A stretch of 64,000 nt of DNA from Cryobacterium sp. GrIS_2_6 (GCF_035984545.1 NZ_JAXCHP010000001.1:1550001-1614000); one strand, 5' to 3'; counted from the first letter of the stretch, positions 1 through 10,553 are shown. Notes: a model not told the origin generated them from the sequence alone. Translations and numbers: made by a program.

Positions 1-557
1 CCGGCGAGGGTCAGCTCCCCATCGGAGTAGCCGCGACCACGGAGGTGTCTGGTCAGCTCGTCCCAGCTCTTCGGGGCGAAGCCGATCCCGAACCGGGTCG
101 CCGCGTGCGCGTCGAAGCCGCGTTCGCCGAGGAACGTGCGGCCGACGGCGGCCCCTGCGCTGCCGAGCTGCTCGACGAAGAACTCGGCGGCGGCCTGGTT
201 GGCCGCGTAGAGCCGTGCCCGGTTGGTGTGGTCCGGCGCATCCGCCCCGCCGCCCTCGTAGTGCAGTTCGAGGCCGACCCGGCCCGCGAGTCGTTCCACG
301 GCCTCGCTGAAGGTGACGTGGTCCATCTTCTGCAGGAACGAGTAGACGTCGCCGCTCTCGCCGCAGCCGAAGCAGTGGTAGAAACCGACCTGCGGGCGCA
401 CGTGGAAGCTCGGGCTGCGTTCGTCGTGGAAGGGGCACAACCCCTTCAGGGAGCCGACGCCGGCCGACTTGAGGCTGACGTAGTCGCCGACGATGTCGGC
501 GATATTGGTTCGGGCCTTGACCTCTTCAATATCGCTTTGTCGAATCAGGCCTGCCAT
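1..557 (-). CDS. dnaG: DNA primase DnaG, N-terminal part (gene continues beyond the left edge)
   Basis: DnaG makes the RNA primers for chromosome replication and acts with the replicative helicase. The 185 residues present contain the CHC2 zinc-binding domain (Cys41, His44, Cys62, Cys65, seen as CPFH and CFGC) and the start of the catalytic-core N-terminal region. The TOPRIM catalytic domain lies outside the window. The ATG at 557 is the natural start: the N-terminus MAGLIRQSDIEEV matches the family, and a -10-like TAACAT sits six bases upstream. It is the last gene of a dusB-dgt-dnaG run, separated from dgt by 94 bases, so it may have its own leaderless promoter. Confidence 0.96.
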   Translation of the reverse strand, partial: MAGLIRQSDIEEVKARTNIADIVGDYVSLKSAGVGSLKGLCPFHDERSPSFHVRPQVGFYHCFGCGESGDVYSFLQKMDHVTFSEAVERLAGRVGLELHYEGGGADAPDHTNRARLYAANQAAAEFFVEQLGSAGAAVGRTFLGERGFDAHAATRFGIGFAPKSWDELTRHLRGRGYSDGELTLA

Positions 558-563
558 AGCTGA

Positions 564-569
564 ATGTTA
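564..569 (-). promoter_or_regulatory. Putative leaderless -10 element of dnaG
   Basis: TAACAT lies six bases before the dnaG ATG and no Shine-Dalgarno sequence is visible. This spacing would put the first transcribed base at or next to the A of the start codon, a layout common in actinomycetes. No convincing -35 was found. Confidence 0.45.
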
Positions 570-651
570 TCCCGCCGCGCACCAGATCTCGGCACGGGAC
601 GGGTTCTGCACAGGCATCTGCCCAGACTTCCGCGTAGGCGTCCGCACTGGC

Positions 652-1899
652 TCAGTTCTGGATCAGGCGCTCGTACCACGCGAGCGCGGACTGGTCGGTG
701 AGGCTCGCGACCTGGTCGACGACGACGCGCTTGCGGGCGGCATCGTCCGCGGCGGCGTGGAAGTCTTCCTTCGAGCCGGCGTCGAGGTGTTCGTCGCCGG
801 TGGCGAGAAGCCGGTCGGCGAGCAGCGTCAGGACCTGGCGCTGCTGCTGGTAGATCGGCTGCCGGGTGTTCTTCGACATCACGAAGGCCGCGACGACGCC
901 CTTGAGCACGGCGATCTCGGCTGCGATATTCGGCGGTACCACGACGTGGGCACCGAAGCGCGCGATGCGCTCGGCCGGGTAGGCCTGGCGGGTGGCGTAG
1001 ACGGCTGCTCCGGAGAACCGGCCGATGAGCTGGCTCGTCAGGTTCTTGAGCCGCCCCTGGTCACGCCGCCCTGCCGTCCAGCCGCGCAGCCACGAGTCGA
1101 GGGCTCCGAGGCGGTCGTATGCTGCCGCGAGGTCCGCGTGGGAGACGGCGCCGCCGATCCAGGCGTGCATCGAGGAGACGAGCTCGGTGCTCGCGCGGCC
1201 GTTCAGGGCGGCGAGGTCGAGGTAGCCGTTGACGACGGCATCCTCGAAGTCGTGCACGGAGTATGCGATGTCGTCGGAGAGGTCCATGACCTCGGCCTCG
1301 ATGCACAGCATCCGGTCGGGGGCGTCGGTGCGCATCCACTCGAAAGCGGGCAGGTCGTCGGGGTAATACCCGAACTTGGCGCGGCCGCTCGGGTCGGACA
1401 CGGATTCGCCGGCGGGCCACGGGTACTTGCAGCTCGCGTCGAGGCTCGCGCGGGTGAGGTTGAGCCCGTAGCTGCGGCCGTCGGGGCCGAAGACCTTCGG
1501 TTCGAGCCGGGTGAGCAGGCGCAACGTCTGCGCGTTGCCCTCGAACCCGCCGATATCGAGGGACCAGACGTTGAGCGCCTTCTCGCCGTTATGGCCGAAG
1601 GGAGGATGCCCAATGTCGTGCGCGAGGCAGGCCGTGTCGACGACGTCGGGGTCGAGGCCGAGACGTTGGGCGAGCTCGCGTCCGATCTGCGCGACCTCGA
1701 GGGAGTGGGTGAGCCGGTTCCTGGCGAAGTCGAGTCCGGCGGTCGGGCTGAGCACCTGGGTCTTTGCGGCGAGGCGGCGGAGGGCGCTCGAATGCAGCAG
1801 CCGGGCGCGGTCGCGCGCGAAGTCGCTGCGGCGTGAGCTGTGTTCTTCCGGGAAGTAGCGTTCCTCGTCGAAGCTCGTGTACCCCGATCGGTTAGCCAC
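652..1899 (-). CDS. dgt: Deoxyguanosinetriphosphate triphosphohydrolase-like protein (HD domain)
   Basis: HD-family dNTP triphosphohydrolase of 415 residues, expected to split dGTP (or other dNTPs) into the nucleoside and triphosphate, so controlling dNTP pools. Metal ligands of the HD domain are visible: His65 in RLTHSLE and His94-Asp95 in CLAHDIGHPPFGH. Length is normal for actinobacterial Dgt. The start is taken as GTG at 1899: it overlaps the dusB stop by eight bases (GTGGCTAA), and the N-terminus RSGYTSFDEERYF matches the family. A longer open frame upstream lies inside dusB and is rejected. Translational coupling with dusB is likely. Confidence 0.93.
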   Translation of the reverse strand: MANRSGYTSFDEERYFPEEHSSRRSDFARDRARLLHSSALRRLAAKTQVLSPTAGLDFARNRLTHSLEVAQIGRELAQRLGLDPDVVDTACLAHDIGHPPFGHNGEKALNVWSLDIGGFEGNAQTLRLLTRLEPKVFGPDGRSYGLNLTRASLDASCKYPWPAGESVSDPSGRAKFGYYPDDLPAFEWMRTDAPDRMLCIEAEVMDLSDDIAYSVHDFEDAVVNGYLDLAALNGRASTELVSSMHAWIGGAVSHADLAAAYDRLGALDSWLRGWTAGRRDQGRLKNLTSQLIGRFSGAAVYATRQAYPAERIARFGAHVVVPPNIAAEIAVLKGVVAAFVMSKNTRQPIYQQQRQVLTLLADRLLATGDEHLDAGSKEDFHAAADDAARKRVVVDQVASLTDQSALAWYERLIQN

Positions 1900-3079
1900 C
1901 GCTGGTGTCCCCTTCGCCCTCGGTGAGCCGGGCGCGTTCGGAGCCGACGAGTTCCTGCGAGTCGAGCCAGTGCTCGGGCAGGCTGGTCCTCTTGGGGCTG
2001 CCTGCCCGGCCGCGGGGACCCTCCGCGCCGATGCCCGGGTACTCCTGGGTCGGGTCGAGCGTGCCGAGAAGGTCGTCGAGCTGGGCGAGGGAGACCACGG
2101 AGGCGAGGCTGGCTCGCAGTTCACCGCCGACCGAGTAGCCCTTGAAGTACCAGGCCACGTGCTTGCGCACGTCGCGGCAGGCACGTTCCTCGCTGTCGAA
2201 GAATTCGGTGAGCAGTTCGGCATGCCGGCGGAAGGTGTCTGCCACGACGCCGAGGTTCGGCTGGATGAGTGCGGCCCCGGCGCCCTCTGCTGGACCGAAG
2301 GCCGCCGCGAGATCGCCGAAGAGCCACGGCCGGCCGAGGCAGCCTCGTCCGACGACGACGCCGTCGCAGCCGGTTTCCGCGACCATCCGAACCGCGTCCT
2401 GGGCCGACCAGATGTCGCCGTTGCCGAGCACGGGGATACTCGTGATTGCCTGCTTGAGGGTCGCGATCGCCGCCCAGTCCGCCTGCCCGGAATAGTAGTC
2501 GGACGCCGTGCGCGCGTGCAGTGCTATGGCGGAAACGCCGGCGCCTTCTGCGGCCCTCGCTGCCTCGAGGTAGGTGAGGTGGTCGGAATCGATGCCCTTG
2601 CGCATCTTGATCGTGACCGGAACGGCCCCTGCCGCGTTCACTGCGGCCTCGACGATGCTCCGGAAGAGGCCGAGCTTCCAGGGCAGGGCGGCTCCGCCGC
2701 CCTTGCGTGTCACCTTGGGCACCGGGCAGCCGAAGTTGAGGTCGATATGGTCTGCGCGGTCCTCGGAGACGAGCATCGTGACAGCTTCGCCGATGGTCTT
2801 CGGGTCGACCCCGTAGAGCTGGATGGAGCGGGTGGTCTCACTCTCGTGGTGGTCGATGAGGCGCATCGAGCCCGGGGTGCGCTCGACGAGCGCGCGCGAG
2901 GTGATCATTTCACTCACATAGAGCCCGGCGCCGAATTCCCGGCAGAGCCGACGGAACGCGGTGTTGGTGATGCCGGCCATCGGTGCGAGGACGACGGGCA
3001 CGTCGAGCGTGAGCGGGCCGATCCGCAGTGCGGGGACCGGCGACGGGTCCGTGCGCGAAGCGGTGAGTTCAGGAGTCAT
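1892..3079 (-). CDS. dusB: tRNA-dihydrouridine synthase DusB
   Basis: FMN-dependent tRNA-dihydrouridine synthase of 395 residues that reduces uridines in the tRNA D-loop using NADPH. It shows the Dus signature LAPMAGITNTAFRR near residue 31, the catalytic-cysteine motif NFGCPVPKV (Cys118) and a Lys/Arg-rich substrate loop TRKGGGAAL. The ATG at 3079 follows a GGGAG ribosome site. The end overlaps dgt by eight bases. DusB is the usual actinobacterial Dus type at this locus; the specific tRNA position modified is inferred from family knowledge only. Confidence 0.93.
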   Translation of the reverse strand: MTPELTASRTDPSPVPALRIGPLTLDVPVVLAPMAGITNTAFRRLCREFGAGLYVSEMITSRALVERTPGSMRLIDHHESETTRSIQLYGVDPKTIGEAVTMLVSEDRADHIDLNFGCPVPKVTRKGGGAALPWKLGLFRSIVEAAVNAAGAVPVTIKMRKGIDSDHLTYLEAARAAEGAGVSAIALHARTASDYYSGQADWAAIATLKQAITSIPVLGNGDIWSAQDAVRMVAETGCDGVVVGRGCLGRPWLFGDLAAAFGPAEGAGAALIQPNLGVVADTFRRHAELLTEFFDSEERACRDVRKHVAWYFKGYSVGGELRASLASVVSLAQLDDLLGTLDPTQEYPGIGAEGPRGRAGSPKRTSLPEHWLDSQELVGSERARLTEGEGDTSGG

Positions 3080-3145
3080 TGGTTCAATTCTCCCAGATGC
3101 GGGCGGCCATGCTGACCCGTGGGAGCAACCCGCACCGATCGAGGA

Positions 3146-3274
3146 CTAGATTCCGCAGGAATCGCCCGCGCAGCTCCCGGCGCCGGACTGGCCGAGGAGC
3201 TGGATGATGGGGGTGACGCGCTGTGCCTGGACCGCGGCGACGGGGACGGCGGGGACGACGGTGGCATCGGTCAT
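3146..3274 (-). CDS. Unrecognised 42-residue protein with a cysteine-pair C-terminus, coupled to the DsbA-like gene
   Basis: Not a family I recognise. The ATG overlaps the stop codon of the upstream DsbA-family gene (TGATG, one shared base), so it should be translationally coupled. The peptide begins MTDATVVPAVPV, has a short Val/Ala/Pro-rich stretch without a clear membrane helix, and ends GSCAGDSCGI with Cys35 and Cys40 (CxxxxC). There is no signal peptide. A gap of 66 bases separates it from dusB. Its position behind a thiol-disulfide oxidoreductase suggests a redox partner, substrate or metal-binding tail, but this is inference. It is too short for routine gene callers, so it may be unannotated in relatives. 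Confidence 0.6.
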   Translation of the reverse strand: MTDATVVPAVPVAAVQAQRVTPIIQLLGQSGAGSCAGDSCGI

Positions 3275-3957
3275 CAACGGTCCGCCCCTGCTGCTGCGGT
3301 CGTTCCTGCGGCCTCGTTCTGGTCGGCCTGGGCCTGGCGGAGTGCGCCGGCGAAGGCCTCGGGGTCCTGGGCCCCGGAGATGCCATACTTCCCGTCGATC
3401 ACGAAGAACGGGACGCCCTGGATTCCGTAGGCGTTCGCCTGGGCTACGTCCGCCTTCACGTCGGCGAGATAGTCGTGGGTGGTCAACGCGCGGACGACAT
3501 CCGCCCGGTCGAGTCCGATTTCGGCGGCGAGGTCCGCAAGGTCTTCGATGCGACCGACGTGCCTTCCGTCGACGAAATAAGCCTTGAGCAGGCGTTCCTT
3601 CATGTCGAGCTGGCGACCGTGGGCCTTGGCGTAGTGCAGCAGCTCGTGGGAGATGACGGTGTTGGTCTGGTGCACCGAGTCGTAGTCGTAGTGCAGGCCG
3701 ACGCTCTCGGCGATTCCGGTGACGCGGGCGAGCATCTCGGTGACCTGGGCGACGGGGATGCCCTTGCGCTCGCTCAGGTAGTCGATGGGACTGCCGGCGA
3801 AGTCGACCGGGGTATCGGGGGCCAGCTCGAAGCTGTGGTATTCGACCTCGACTGAGCCGTCGAAGAGTGCGGCCCCTGCCTCGAACTTGCGCTTTCCGAT
3901 GTAGCACCAGGGGCACTGCACGTCGGACCAGATGTCGACCTTGATAGTTTCGCTCAC
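3274..3957 (-). CDS. DsbA-family oxidoreductase (FrnE-like)
   Basis: Thioredoxin-fold protein of about 227 residues of the DsbA/FrnE family, with the active-site motif CPWC at Cys15/Cys18 (context SDVQCPWCYIGKRKFE) and the cis-Pro region GVPFFVIDGKYGISGAQ near residue 190. There is no signal peptide, so it is a cytoplasmic thiol oxidoreductase/isomerase rather than an exported DsbA. FrnE-type proteins are linked to oxidative-stress tolerance and disulfide exchange. GTG at 3957 is chosen because the conserved sequence starts directly after it (SETIKVDIWSD); an ATG at 4026 would add an unrelated Arg-rich stretch. The stop overlaps the start of a 42-residue ORF. Confidence 0.88.
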   Translation of the reverse strand: MSETIKVDIWSDVQCPWCYIGKRKFEAGAALFDGSVEVEYHSFELAPDTPVDFAGSPIDYLSERKGIPVAQVTEMLARVTGIAESVGLHYDYDSVHQTNTVISHELLHYAKAHGRQLDMKERLLKAYFVDGRHVGRIEDLADLAAEIGLDRADVVRALTTHDYLADVKADVAQANAYGIQGVPFFVIDGKYGISGAQDPEAFAGALRQAQADQNEAAGTTAAAGADR

Positions 3958-4002
3958 ACCCGGTCCAAGCCGTCGGTCCCCCGATCTATTCCCCGTGTCG
4001 CG

Positions 4003-4059
4003 TGAGGTGTCGCACATCGACGTCAAACCCGCTCATGAGCGTCGATTCGCGACCCCTCA
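4003..4059. repeat. Imperfect 20-bp inverted repeat between uppS and the DsbA-like gene
   Basis: Arms 4003-4022 and 4040-4059 pair at 17 of 20 positions (outer TGAGG/CCTCA, inner ATCGACG/CGTCGAT) around a 17-base loop. The right part of the loop is itself palindromic (GCTCATGAGC, 4031-4040). It could be an attenuating hairpin or a dispersed intergenic repeat. No U-tract follows on the coding strand. Confidence 0.55.
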
Positions 4060-4068
4060 GGCAGCGGA

Positions 4069-4902
4069 TCAGGTGCTCGGGGTGTCGACCGCCCCGCCGT
4101 AGCGGCGGTTGCGGGCGGCGTAGAGCTCGATGGCATGCCACAGCTCCGCCCTGCCGAAGTCAGGCCAGAGGGTGTCGAGGAAGACCATCTCGGCGTATGC
4201 GCTCTGCCAGAGCAGGAAGTTGCTCGTGCGCTGCTCCCCCGAGCTCCGCACGAAAAGGTCGACGTCCGGGAGGTCTGCCGTGTAGAGCTGGCGCTGGATC
4301 GCCTTCTCGGTGATTCCGGAAGGCTTCAACCGGCCGGCGGCAACCTCCTCGGCCAGCGCGCGGACGGCATCCGTGATCTCGGTGCGCCCGCCGTAGTTGA
4401 CGCACATCGTCAGGGTGAGTCCGGTGTTGCCCGCGGTGAGGCGCTCGGCGTACTGCAGTTCGTTGATGACGGAGGCCCACAGGCGTGGCTTGCGGCCAGC
4501 CCAGCGCACACGCACGCCCCAGTCGTTGAGCTGGTCGCGGCGCCGGTGCAGTACGTCCCTGTTGAAGCCCATCAGGAAGCGGACCTCGTCCGGGGAACGT
4601 TTCCAGTTCTCCGTCGAGAAGGCGTAGACGCTCAGGTGCTTGACGCCGATCTGGATGGCGCCGGCGACGACGTCGAGGAGCGCGGCCTCGCCGGCCTTGT
4701 GGCCTTCGACCCGCGGGAGTCCGCGCGCGTTCGCCCAGCGGCCGTTGCCATCCATGACGATCGCGACGTGCTCGGGAACGACCTTCGCCGGCAGCGCCGG
4801 CGGGTACTGGCCGGTCCAGTCGAGCGGTCGGAACGGCATGGCGTCCTTGTGCGTGAACGGCTTCGGGGCGAAGGGATTCAGCGAGCTGGGCTTCGGGGTC
4901 AT
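4069..4902 (-). CDS. uppS: Isoprenyl (undecaprenyl/decaprenyl) diphosphate synthase
   Basis: cis-Prenyltransferase of 277 residues that builds the long-chain polyprenyl diphosphate used as the lipid carrier for cell-wall synthesis. The signature [12 protein letters not shown] places the catalytic Asp at residue 51. The C-terminal [15 protein letters not shown] motif binds the homoallylic substrate diphosphate. The start is ATG 4902, which overlaps the recO stop as ATGA; an in-frame upstream Met lies inside recO. Actinomycetes may carry more than one cis-prenyltransferase, so chain length (C50 or C55) cannot be assigned from sequence. Confidence 0.93.
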   Translation of the reverse strand: MTPKPSSLNPFAPKPFTHKDAMPFRPLDWTGQYPPALPAKVVPEHVAIVMDGNGRWANARGLPRVEGHKAGEAALLDVVAGAIQIGVKHLSVYAFSTENWKRSPDEVRFLMGFNRDVLHRRRDQLNDWGVRVRWAGRKPRLWASVINELQYAERLTAGNTGLTLTMCVNYGGRTEITDAVRALAEEVAAGRLKPSGITEKAIQRQLYTADLPDVDLFVRSSGEQRTSNFLLWQSAYAEMVFLDTLWPDFGRAELWHAIELYAARNRRYGGAVDTPST

Positions 4903-5621
4903 CGACTGACGTGCTCCAAGGATCGGAGGCCCCGGCCGAGGTGCCACTGCGTGTATGCGGCGACGACTCCGTTAGCCTGGTTCCTGGTCTGCTCTGGCAT
5001 GGATTCGGCCTGGTCCCAGTCGCCCGCGAGCAGGGAGCCGAGGAGCAGGATGGTCGCCTTGTCGAGCCGGGGCGACCCGGGGGCCGCGCAGTCGTCGCAG
5101 ACGATTCCGCCGACTTGCACGACGAGCGCGGAGTGATCGCCGAGTGCGCCGCAGCGCGCGCAGCCCTGGAAGCTCGGCGCCCAGCCGGCCATCGACAGGG
5201 CACGCAGCAGGTAGGAGTCGAGGGTGAGGCTCGCGCCGTGTTCCATCCGGGAGAGGGAGCGCAGGGCCCCGACCAGGAGCAGGTATTGCTGCAGGGACCC
5301 CTCGGCCTCGGTGAGCTTGTCTGCGGTCTCGACCATGGCGCTCGCCGCGGTGTAACTGGCGTAGTCACCGGAGATCAGGGCGCCGTATGAGCCGATCGAC
5401 TCGGCCTGGGTGACGATGTCGAGACTGCGGCCCTCGTAGAGCTGCACGTCCGCGACCATGAACGGTTCGAGTCTGGCCCCGAATTTGGAGGCCGTGCGGC
5501 GGACGCCTTTGGCGACGGCACGGACCTTGCCGTGCTGGCGGGTGAGCATGGTGACGATCCGGTCGGCTTCACCCAGTTTGTGGGTGCGCAGCACGACGGC
5601 TTCATCACGGTAAACAGGCAC
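4899..5621 (-). CDS. recO: DNA repair protein RecO
   Basis: RecO mediator of 240 residues. It has an N-terminal OB-fold ([26 protein letters not shown]) and a C-terminal domain with a zinc site, CARCG and CDDC around residues 160-185. With RecF/RecR it loads RecA onto SSB-coated single strands. The GTG start at 5621 is preceded by GGGAG. It is the first gene of the recO-uppS pair and overlaps uppS by four bases. Confidence 0.93.
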   Translation of the reverse strand: MPVYRDEAVVLRTHKLGEADRIVTMLTRQHGKVRAVAKGVRRTASKFGARLEPFMVADVQLYEGRSLDIVTQAESIGSYGALISGDYASYTAASAMVETADKLTEAEGSLQQYLLLVGALRSLSRMEHGASLTLDSYLLRALSMAGWAPSFQGCARCGALGDHSALVVQVGGIVCDDCAAPGSPRLDKATILLLGSLLAGDWDQAESMPEQTRNQANGVVAAYTQWHLGRGLRSLEHVSR

Positions 5622-5748
5622 GTCCTATTCTCCCACCTGAGCGGGCGTTGTGGATCCGGTTCCGGCCGACGCGCCGGTCGCGCGGGTTCCTGTCTGAACG
5701 CGCCTGTCGACGGTCAGGAAACCCCGCTGCGGATGGTTTCATTGGAGG

Positions 5749-6447
5749 GTGCCTCCCATCCTGTTCACGATCCCGCTCTGGATCGACCTGACGGCGGTCG
5801 CCATCGGCGCGATCCAGGGGGCCATGTTCGCCGGGCGATTCACCGATCGCCGCTTCGACCTGCTCGGCATCGCCATCATCGGCGTCACGGTCGGCCTCGG
5901 CGGCGGACTCCTGCGCGATATCCTGCTCGGCGGGGTGCCCGCTGCCCTGCAGAGCAACTGGTACCTGCCGATCGCAGGCGGATCCGCCCTCCTGGGCATG
6001 CTGTTGCAGAGCCTCTTCAACCGCCTCGGCCCGTTCATCATCGCGCTCGACGCCGTGACGATCGGCCTGTTCGCCGCTCTCGGGACGAGCAAGGCGCTCG
6101 CGCACGGCCTCCCGGAGATTCCGTCGCTGTTCGTGGGCGTGATCACGGCCGTCGGCGGCTCGGCGCTCCGGGACATGATGCTCAACGTTCCGATCGCCGT
6201 CATGCACGTCGGTTCGTTCTACGCCATGGCCGCTGGATTCGGCAGCGCTCTCCTCGTCGTCCTTTTCGAACTGCACGTGGACATCACCATCGCCGCGATC
6301 GCCTGCGTGATCGTGACCACGGTGATGCGGATCCTCGCGGCCCGGTACGGCTGGAGCCTGCCCGAACAGCGCGCGATCGGCAGCTGGCCGCGCTGGCGGC
6401 GTCGCGTGCGCCCCGCAACGCTCCGCCGCCGTCGCACCCACGACTGA
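5749..6447 (+). CDS. TRIC-type cation channel family membrane protein (UPF0126)
   Basis: Membrane protein of 232 residues with seven predicted hydrophobic helices arranged as two UPF0126 repeats. Each repeat has the glycine-rich signature, seen as GGGLLRDILLGG near residue 50 and GGSALRDMMLN near residue 140. Bacterial relatives are TRIC-like trimeric K+/cation channels; transport by this copy is inferred. It is divergent from recO. The GTG at 5749 sits directly against a GGAGG, closer than ideal, but no better in-frame start was found. The last 30 residues are Arg-rich and cytoplasmic. Confidence 0.85.
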   Translation: MPPILFTIPLWIDLTAVAIGAIQGAMFAGRFTDRRFDLLGIAIIGVTVGLGGGLLRDILLGGVPAALQSNWYLPIAGGSALLGMLLQSLFNRLGPFIIALDAVTIGLFAALGTSKALAHGLPEIPSLFVGVITAVGGSALRDMMLNVPIAVMHVGSFYAMAAGFGSALLVVLFELHVDITIAAIACVIVTTVMRILAARYGWSLPEQRAIGSWPRWRRRVRPATLRRRRTHD

Positions 6448-6506
6448 ATCCCCCAACCAGGTCCGGCCTCTGCCCGTCCTGCACATTCCGGGCGGCCCAC
6501 AATTGA

Positions 6507-6524
6507 GCCGCGGAATTCCGCGGC
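6507..6524. promoter_or_regulatory. Perfect 18-bp palindrome upstream of the gene at 6654
   Basis: GCCGCGGAATTCCGCGGC is a perfect palindrome with no spacer. It lies 60 bases after the TRIC gene and 130 bases before the next gene. With no loop it suits a dimeric protein-binding site better than an RNA terminator. The binding factor is unknown. Confidence 0.4.
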
Positions 6525-6653
6525 ACCGCCGCCGCAGGGCGGGAATTTGCAGGAGTTATGCCCACCGAGACGGCGTGGGAGGACGGAGAAATCGGCGGGG
6601 ATTCCCTCTCGCATTTGTGGGCCCGCGGGGAGACACTAGTGAGGAGAACTCAC

Positions 6654-7412
6654 ATGTCTGGAGGACCCATGAATATGCTGAAGGGCAACTCGCCCGATCC
6701 GATGCCGGTACCGAGCCTGATGCCGGTCCTGTCCCGCGGCAAACACCGCACGCCGCGCTCCGGTGCCTGCTTCATGGAGTTCGCGTCCTACCTCGCAGGC
6801 GAAGCCTGGAGTGACCATCCGGCGTGCACGCACCCCCTGGTCGCCTCCCTCGCCCGCATGGTCAATGACTGCACCTCGGACAGTTCCCGGGTCCGCCTGG
6901 TGCCCCTGATCCCATCTGTCATCGGCCTCAAGGGCGACAACCCCCGGGTACGGCTGCTGATCGCGGTCAGGGCCGCGACCGCGGCGCTTCCCGTGAGCAG
7001 CTCGGATCACCAGCGTGCGCTTGCCGTCGGGATCCTGAACTGCGAGCGCCAGCTGGAGGGGCTCGATGGCGAGTTGCCCGAAGGCCTCGAGGCCCGCATC
7101 CGCACCGCGTTCGACGCGGCGCCGGAGACCGAGCGGTGGGCGCGCGAGTTCATCTCCTCCATGGGGGCATGGTCGCGTACCAAGTTCACCGATCGCACGG
7201 CGGAGACGATCATCCGGGTATCGGTTCAGGGTATTGCTGAGGCGTGCACCCCGAATCCCGACGACCGCCTGTTCGAGTTGCTCTCCGGGGTGATCGACGA
7301 CGCGACGCGTCTGCTTGTTCCGACGCAGCCGGCGCAGATGGCGCAGATGGCGACGTCTGCAGTCGAGCGACCGGCCGAGACACATCCCGCAGGGGTGCGC
7401 GTGCGCAGCTGA
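6654..7412 (+). CDS. Unrecognised soluble protein, probably conserved in the family
   Basis: I do not recognise a named domain. The product is about 252 residues with no signal peptide or membrane helix. The most structured stretch runs from about residue 40 to 215 and includes the motif ACFMEFASYLAGE followed by HPACTHPLVASLARMVND. The Gln/Ala/Pro-rich C-terminus looks disordered. ATG 6654 is chosen because GAGGAG lies seven bases upstream; ATG 6669, with its own GGAGGA, is an alternative. It stands alone between the TRIC gene and leuA, convergent with leuA. Base composition and codon use match the neighbours, so there is no sign of recent transfer. Confidence 0.75.
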   Translation: MSGGPMNMLKGNSPDPMPVPSLMPVLSRGKHRTPRSGACFMEFASYLAGEAWSDHPACTHPLVASLARMVNDCTSDSSRVRLVPLIPSVIGLKGDNPRVRLLIAVRAATAALPVSSSDHQRALAVGILNCERQLEGLDGELPEGLEARIRTAFDAAPETERWAREFISSMGAWSRTKFTDRTAETIIRVSVQGIAEACTPNPDDRLFELLSGVIDDATRLLVPTQPAQMAQMATSAVERPAETHPAGVRVRS

Positions 7413-7560
7413 CTCCAGAAAAACCAGACCTTCGGATGTGCAGTTGAACGCAGGTCAGAAACCACCGCGATCGGGGCGATCCGTGAACGTCCTCGAACGT
7501 CGGAACCCTATGGGAGTCGAAGCCACCGGACACCTGCCTTCCCGCTGATCGAGCCGGTTC

Positions 7561-9460
<1,900 letters not shown>

Positions 9461-9502
9461 CGATTTCCGGCGGGCATCCTGAGAAGAGTCTGAAGCGACG
9501 GT

Positions 9503-9543
9503 CGACGGATGCCGCGCACCCGTCGCGGGCGCGGCATCCGTCG
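9503..9543 (-). terminator. 15-bp hairpin after the ABC permease gene
   Basis: Perfect 15-bp stem (9503-9517 with 9529-9543, CGACGGATGCCGCGC and its complement) with an 11-base loop, 15 bases downstream of the FtsX-like permease stop and upstream of the leuA leader. There is no T-run, as is common for actinobacterial terminators. It probably insulates leuA from the ABC genes. Confidence 0.55.
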
Positions 9544-9557
9544 CCGGACCACCGGTC

Positions 9558-10553
9558 TCACCCGGCGGCGAGGGCCACAATCGGCGCCAGTGACACCGCC
9601 CCACGAGCGGGCAGGATCGTCGCGCCGACGGTGAGCACAACGGTACCGACCACGCAGAGGGTGACGAGGAGCCAGGGAATCGACGGCGCCACCAGACCCG
9701 AATGGGTGACGGATCCGAACAGTGATTGTGCCGCCGCCCAGCCGTACGCGACCCCGAGCACCAGGCCGAGGGTGACGACTGCCACGGTCATCTGCACGCT
9801 TTCGGCGAGGATCATCGCGCGAACCTGCCTGCCGGTGAAACCGAGGGCCCGGAGCAGGCCGATCTCGCGAGAACACTGCAGCACGCTCAGTGCCAGGTTG
9901 GTGATCATGCCGACTGCGGCGATCAGGGCGCTGAAGCCCACGAGCACTGAGATTGCGGCGAGGCTGGTCGACACCGTCTCGGAGACGGCCGCACGCGTCG
10001 CCGAGTCGTCCATCAGCGCCTGCATCATGGTTTCGAAGGTCGATCCCGCGACGGCGAACATGGTGATGAGTGTCACCGCGATGACCGGCCCGATGGTGGT
10101 GCGGGCACTGCGCTCCGGGATCAGCCCGGCGCCGAAGGCAAGCCGGACCCCGGCGAAACTCAGCAGGATGCCGGCGGCGGCGGCCAGCACGGCTCCGGCG
10201 AGCCCCACCTTCAGCCCGTCGAGGGCCACGGCGCGGCGCTGGTCACCCGCGCTCGACCCGATCAGGCGCATGAGCGCGATCGTGCGGGTCCGACCGGCGA
10301 TGACGGTGGCCACCGTGTTAGTGGTCACGATCGCACACACGTACACCGCAATCGTGATGAACAGGAATGCGACGATCGAGAGGGCAGCAGGAACCGCTGC
10401 AAGGCGGGACACGTCATTGCCACTCACGACGGTGGCGAGCACACTCGTCGTCTCCAGGAGCACCACGCCGAAGGCCGATGCGGGCGCCGCCACGAGCAGG
10501 CTCGCACCACGGCCGGCGTGCCCGGTGGCGCTGGCGGTTTCGCTGCCGCTCAT
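9558..10553 (-). CDS. FtsX-like (MacB-family) ABC transporter permease
   Basis: Permease of 331 residues with two FtsX-like transmembrane units: residues about 55-150 (AVYVCAIVTTNTVATVIAGRTRTIALMRLIGSS-type helix pair) and about 210-325 (SREIGLLRALGFTGRQVRAMI region). There is little extracellular domain between them, so it is short compared with typical MacB/LolC proteins. The ATG overlaps the ATPase stop as ATGA. Such pairs export peptides or lipids or sense antibiotics, often with a two-component system; remnants of one lie just upstream. Because the ATPase gene is frameshifted, this permease may have no working partner. Confidence 0.8.
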   Translation of the reverse strand: MSGSETASATGHAGRGASLLVAAPASAFGVVLLETTSVLATVVSGNDVSRLAAVPAALSIVAFLFITIAVYVCAIVTTNTVATVIAGRTRTIALMRLIGSSAGDQRRAVALDGLKVGLAGAVLAAAAGILLSFAGVRLAFGAGLIPERSARTTIGPVIAVTLITMFAVAGSTFETMMQALMDDSATRAAVSETVSTSLAAISVLVGFSALIAAVGMITNLALSVLQCSREIGLLRALGFTGRQVRAMILAESVQMTVAVVTLGLVLGVAYGWAAAQSLFGSVTHSGLVAPSIPWLLVTLCVVGTVVLTVGATILPARGAVSLAPIVALAAG

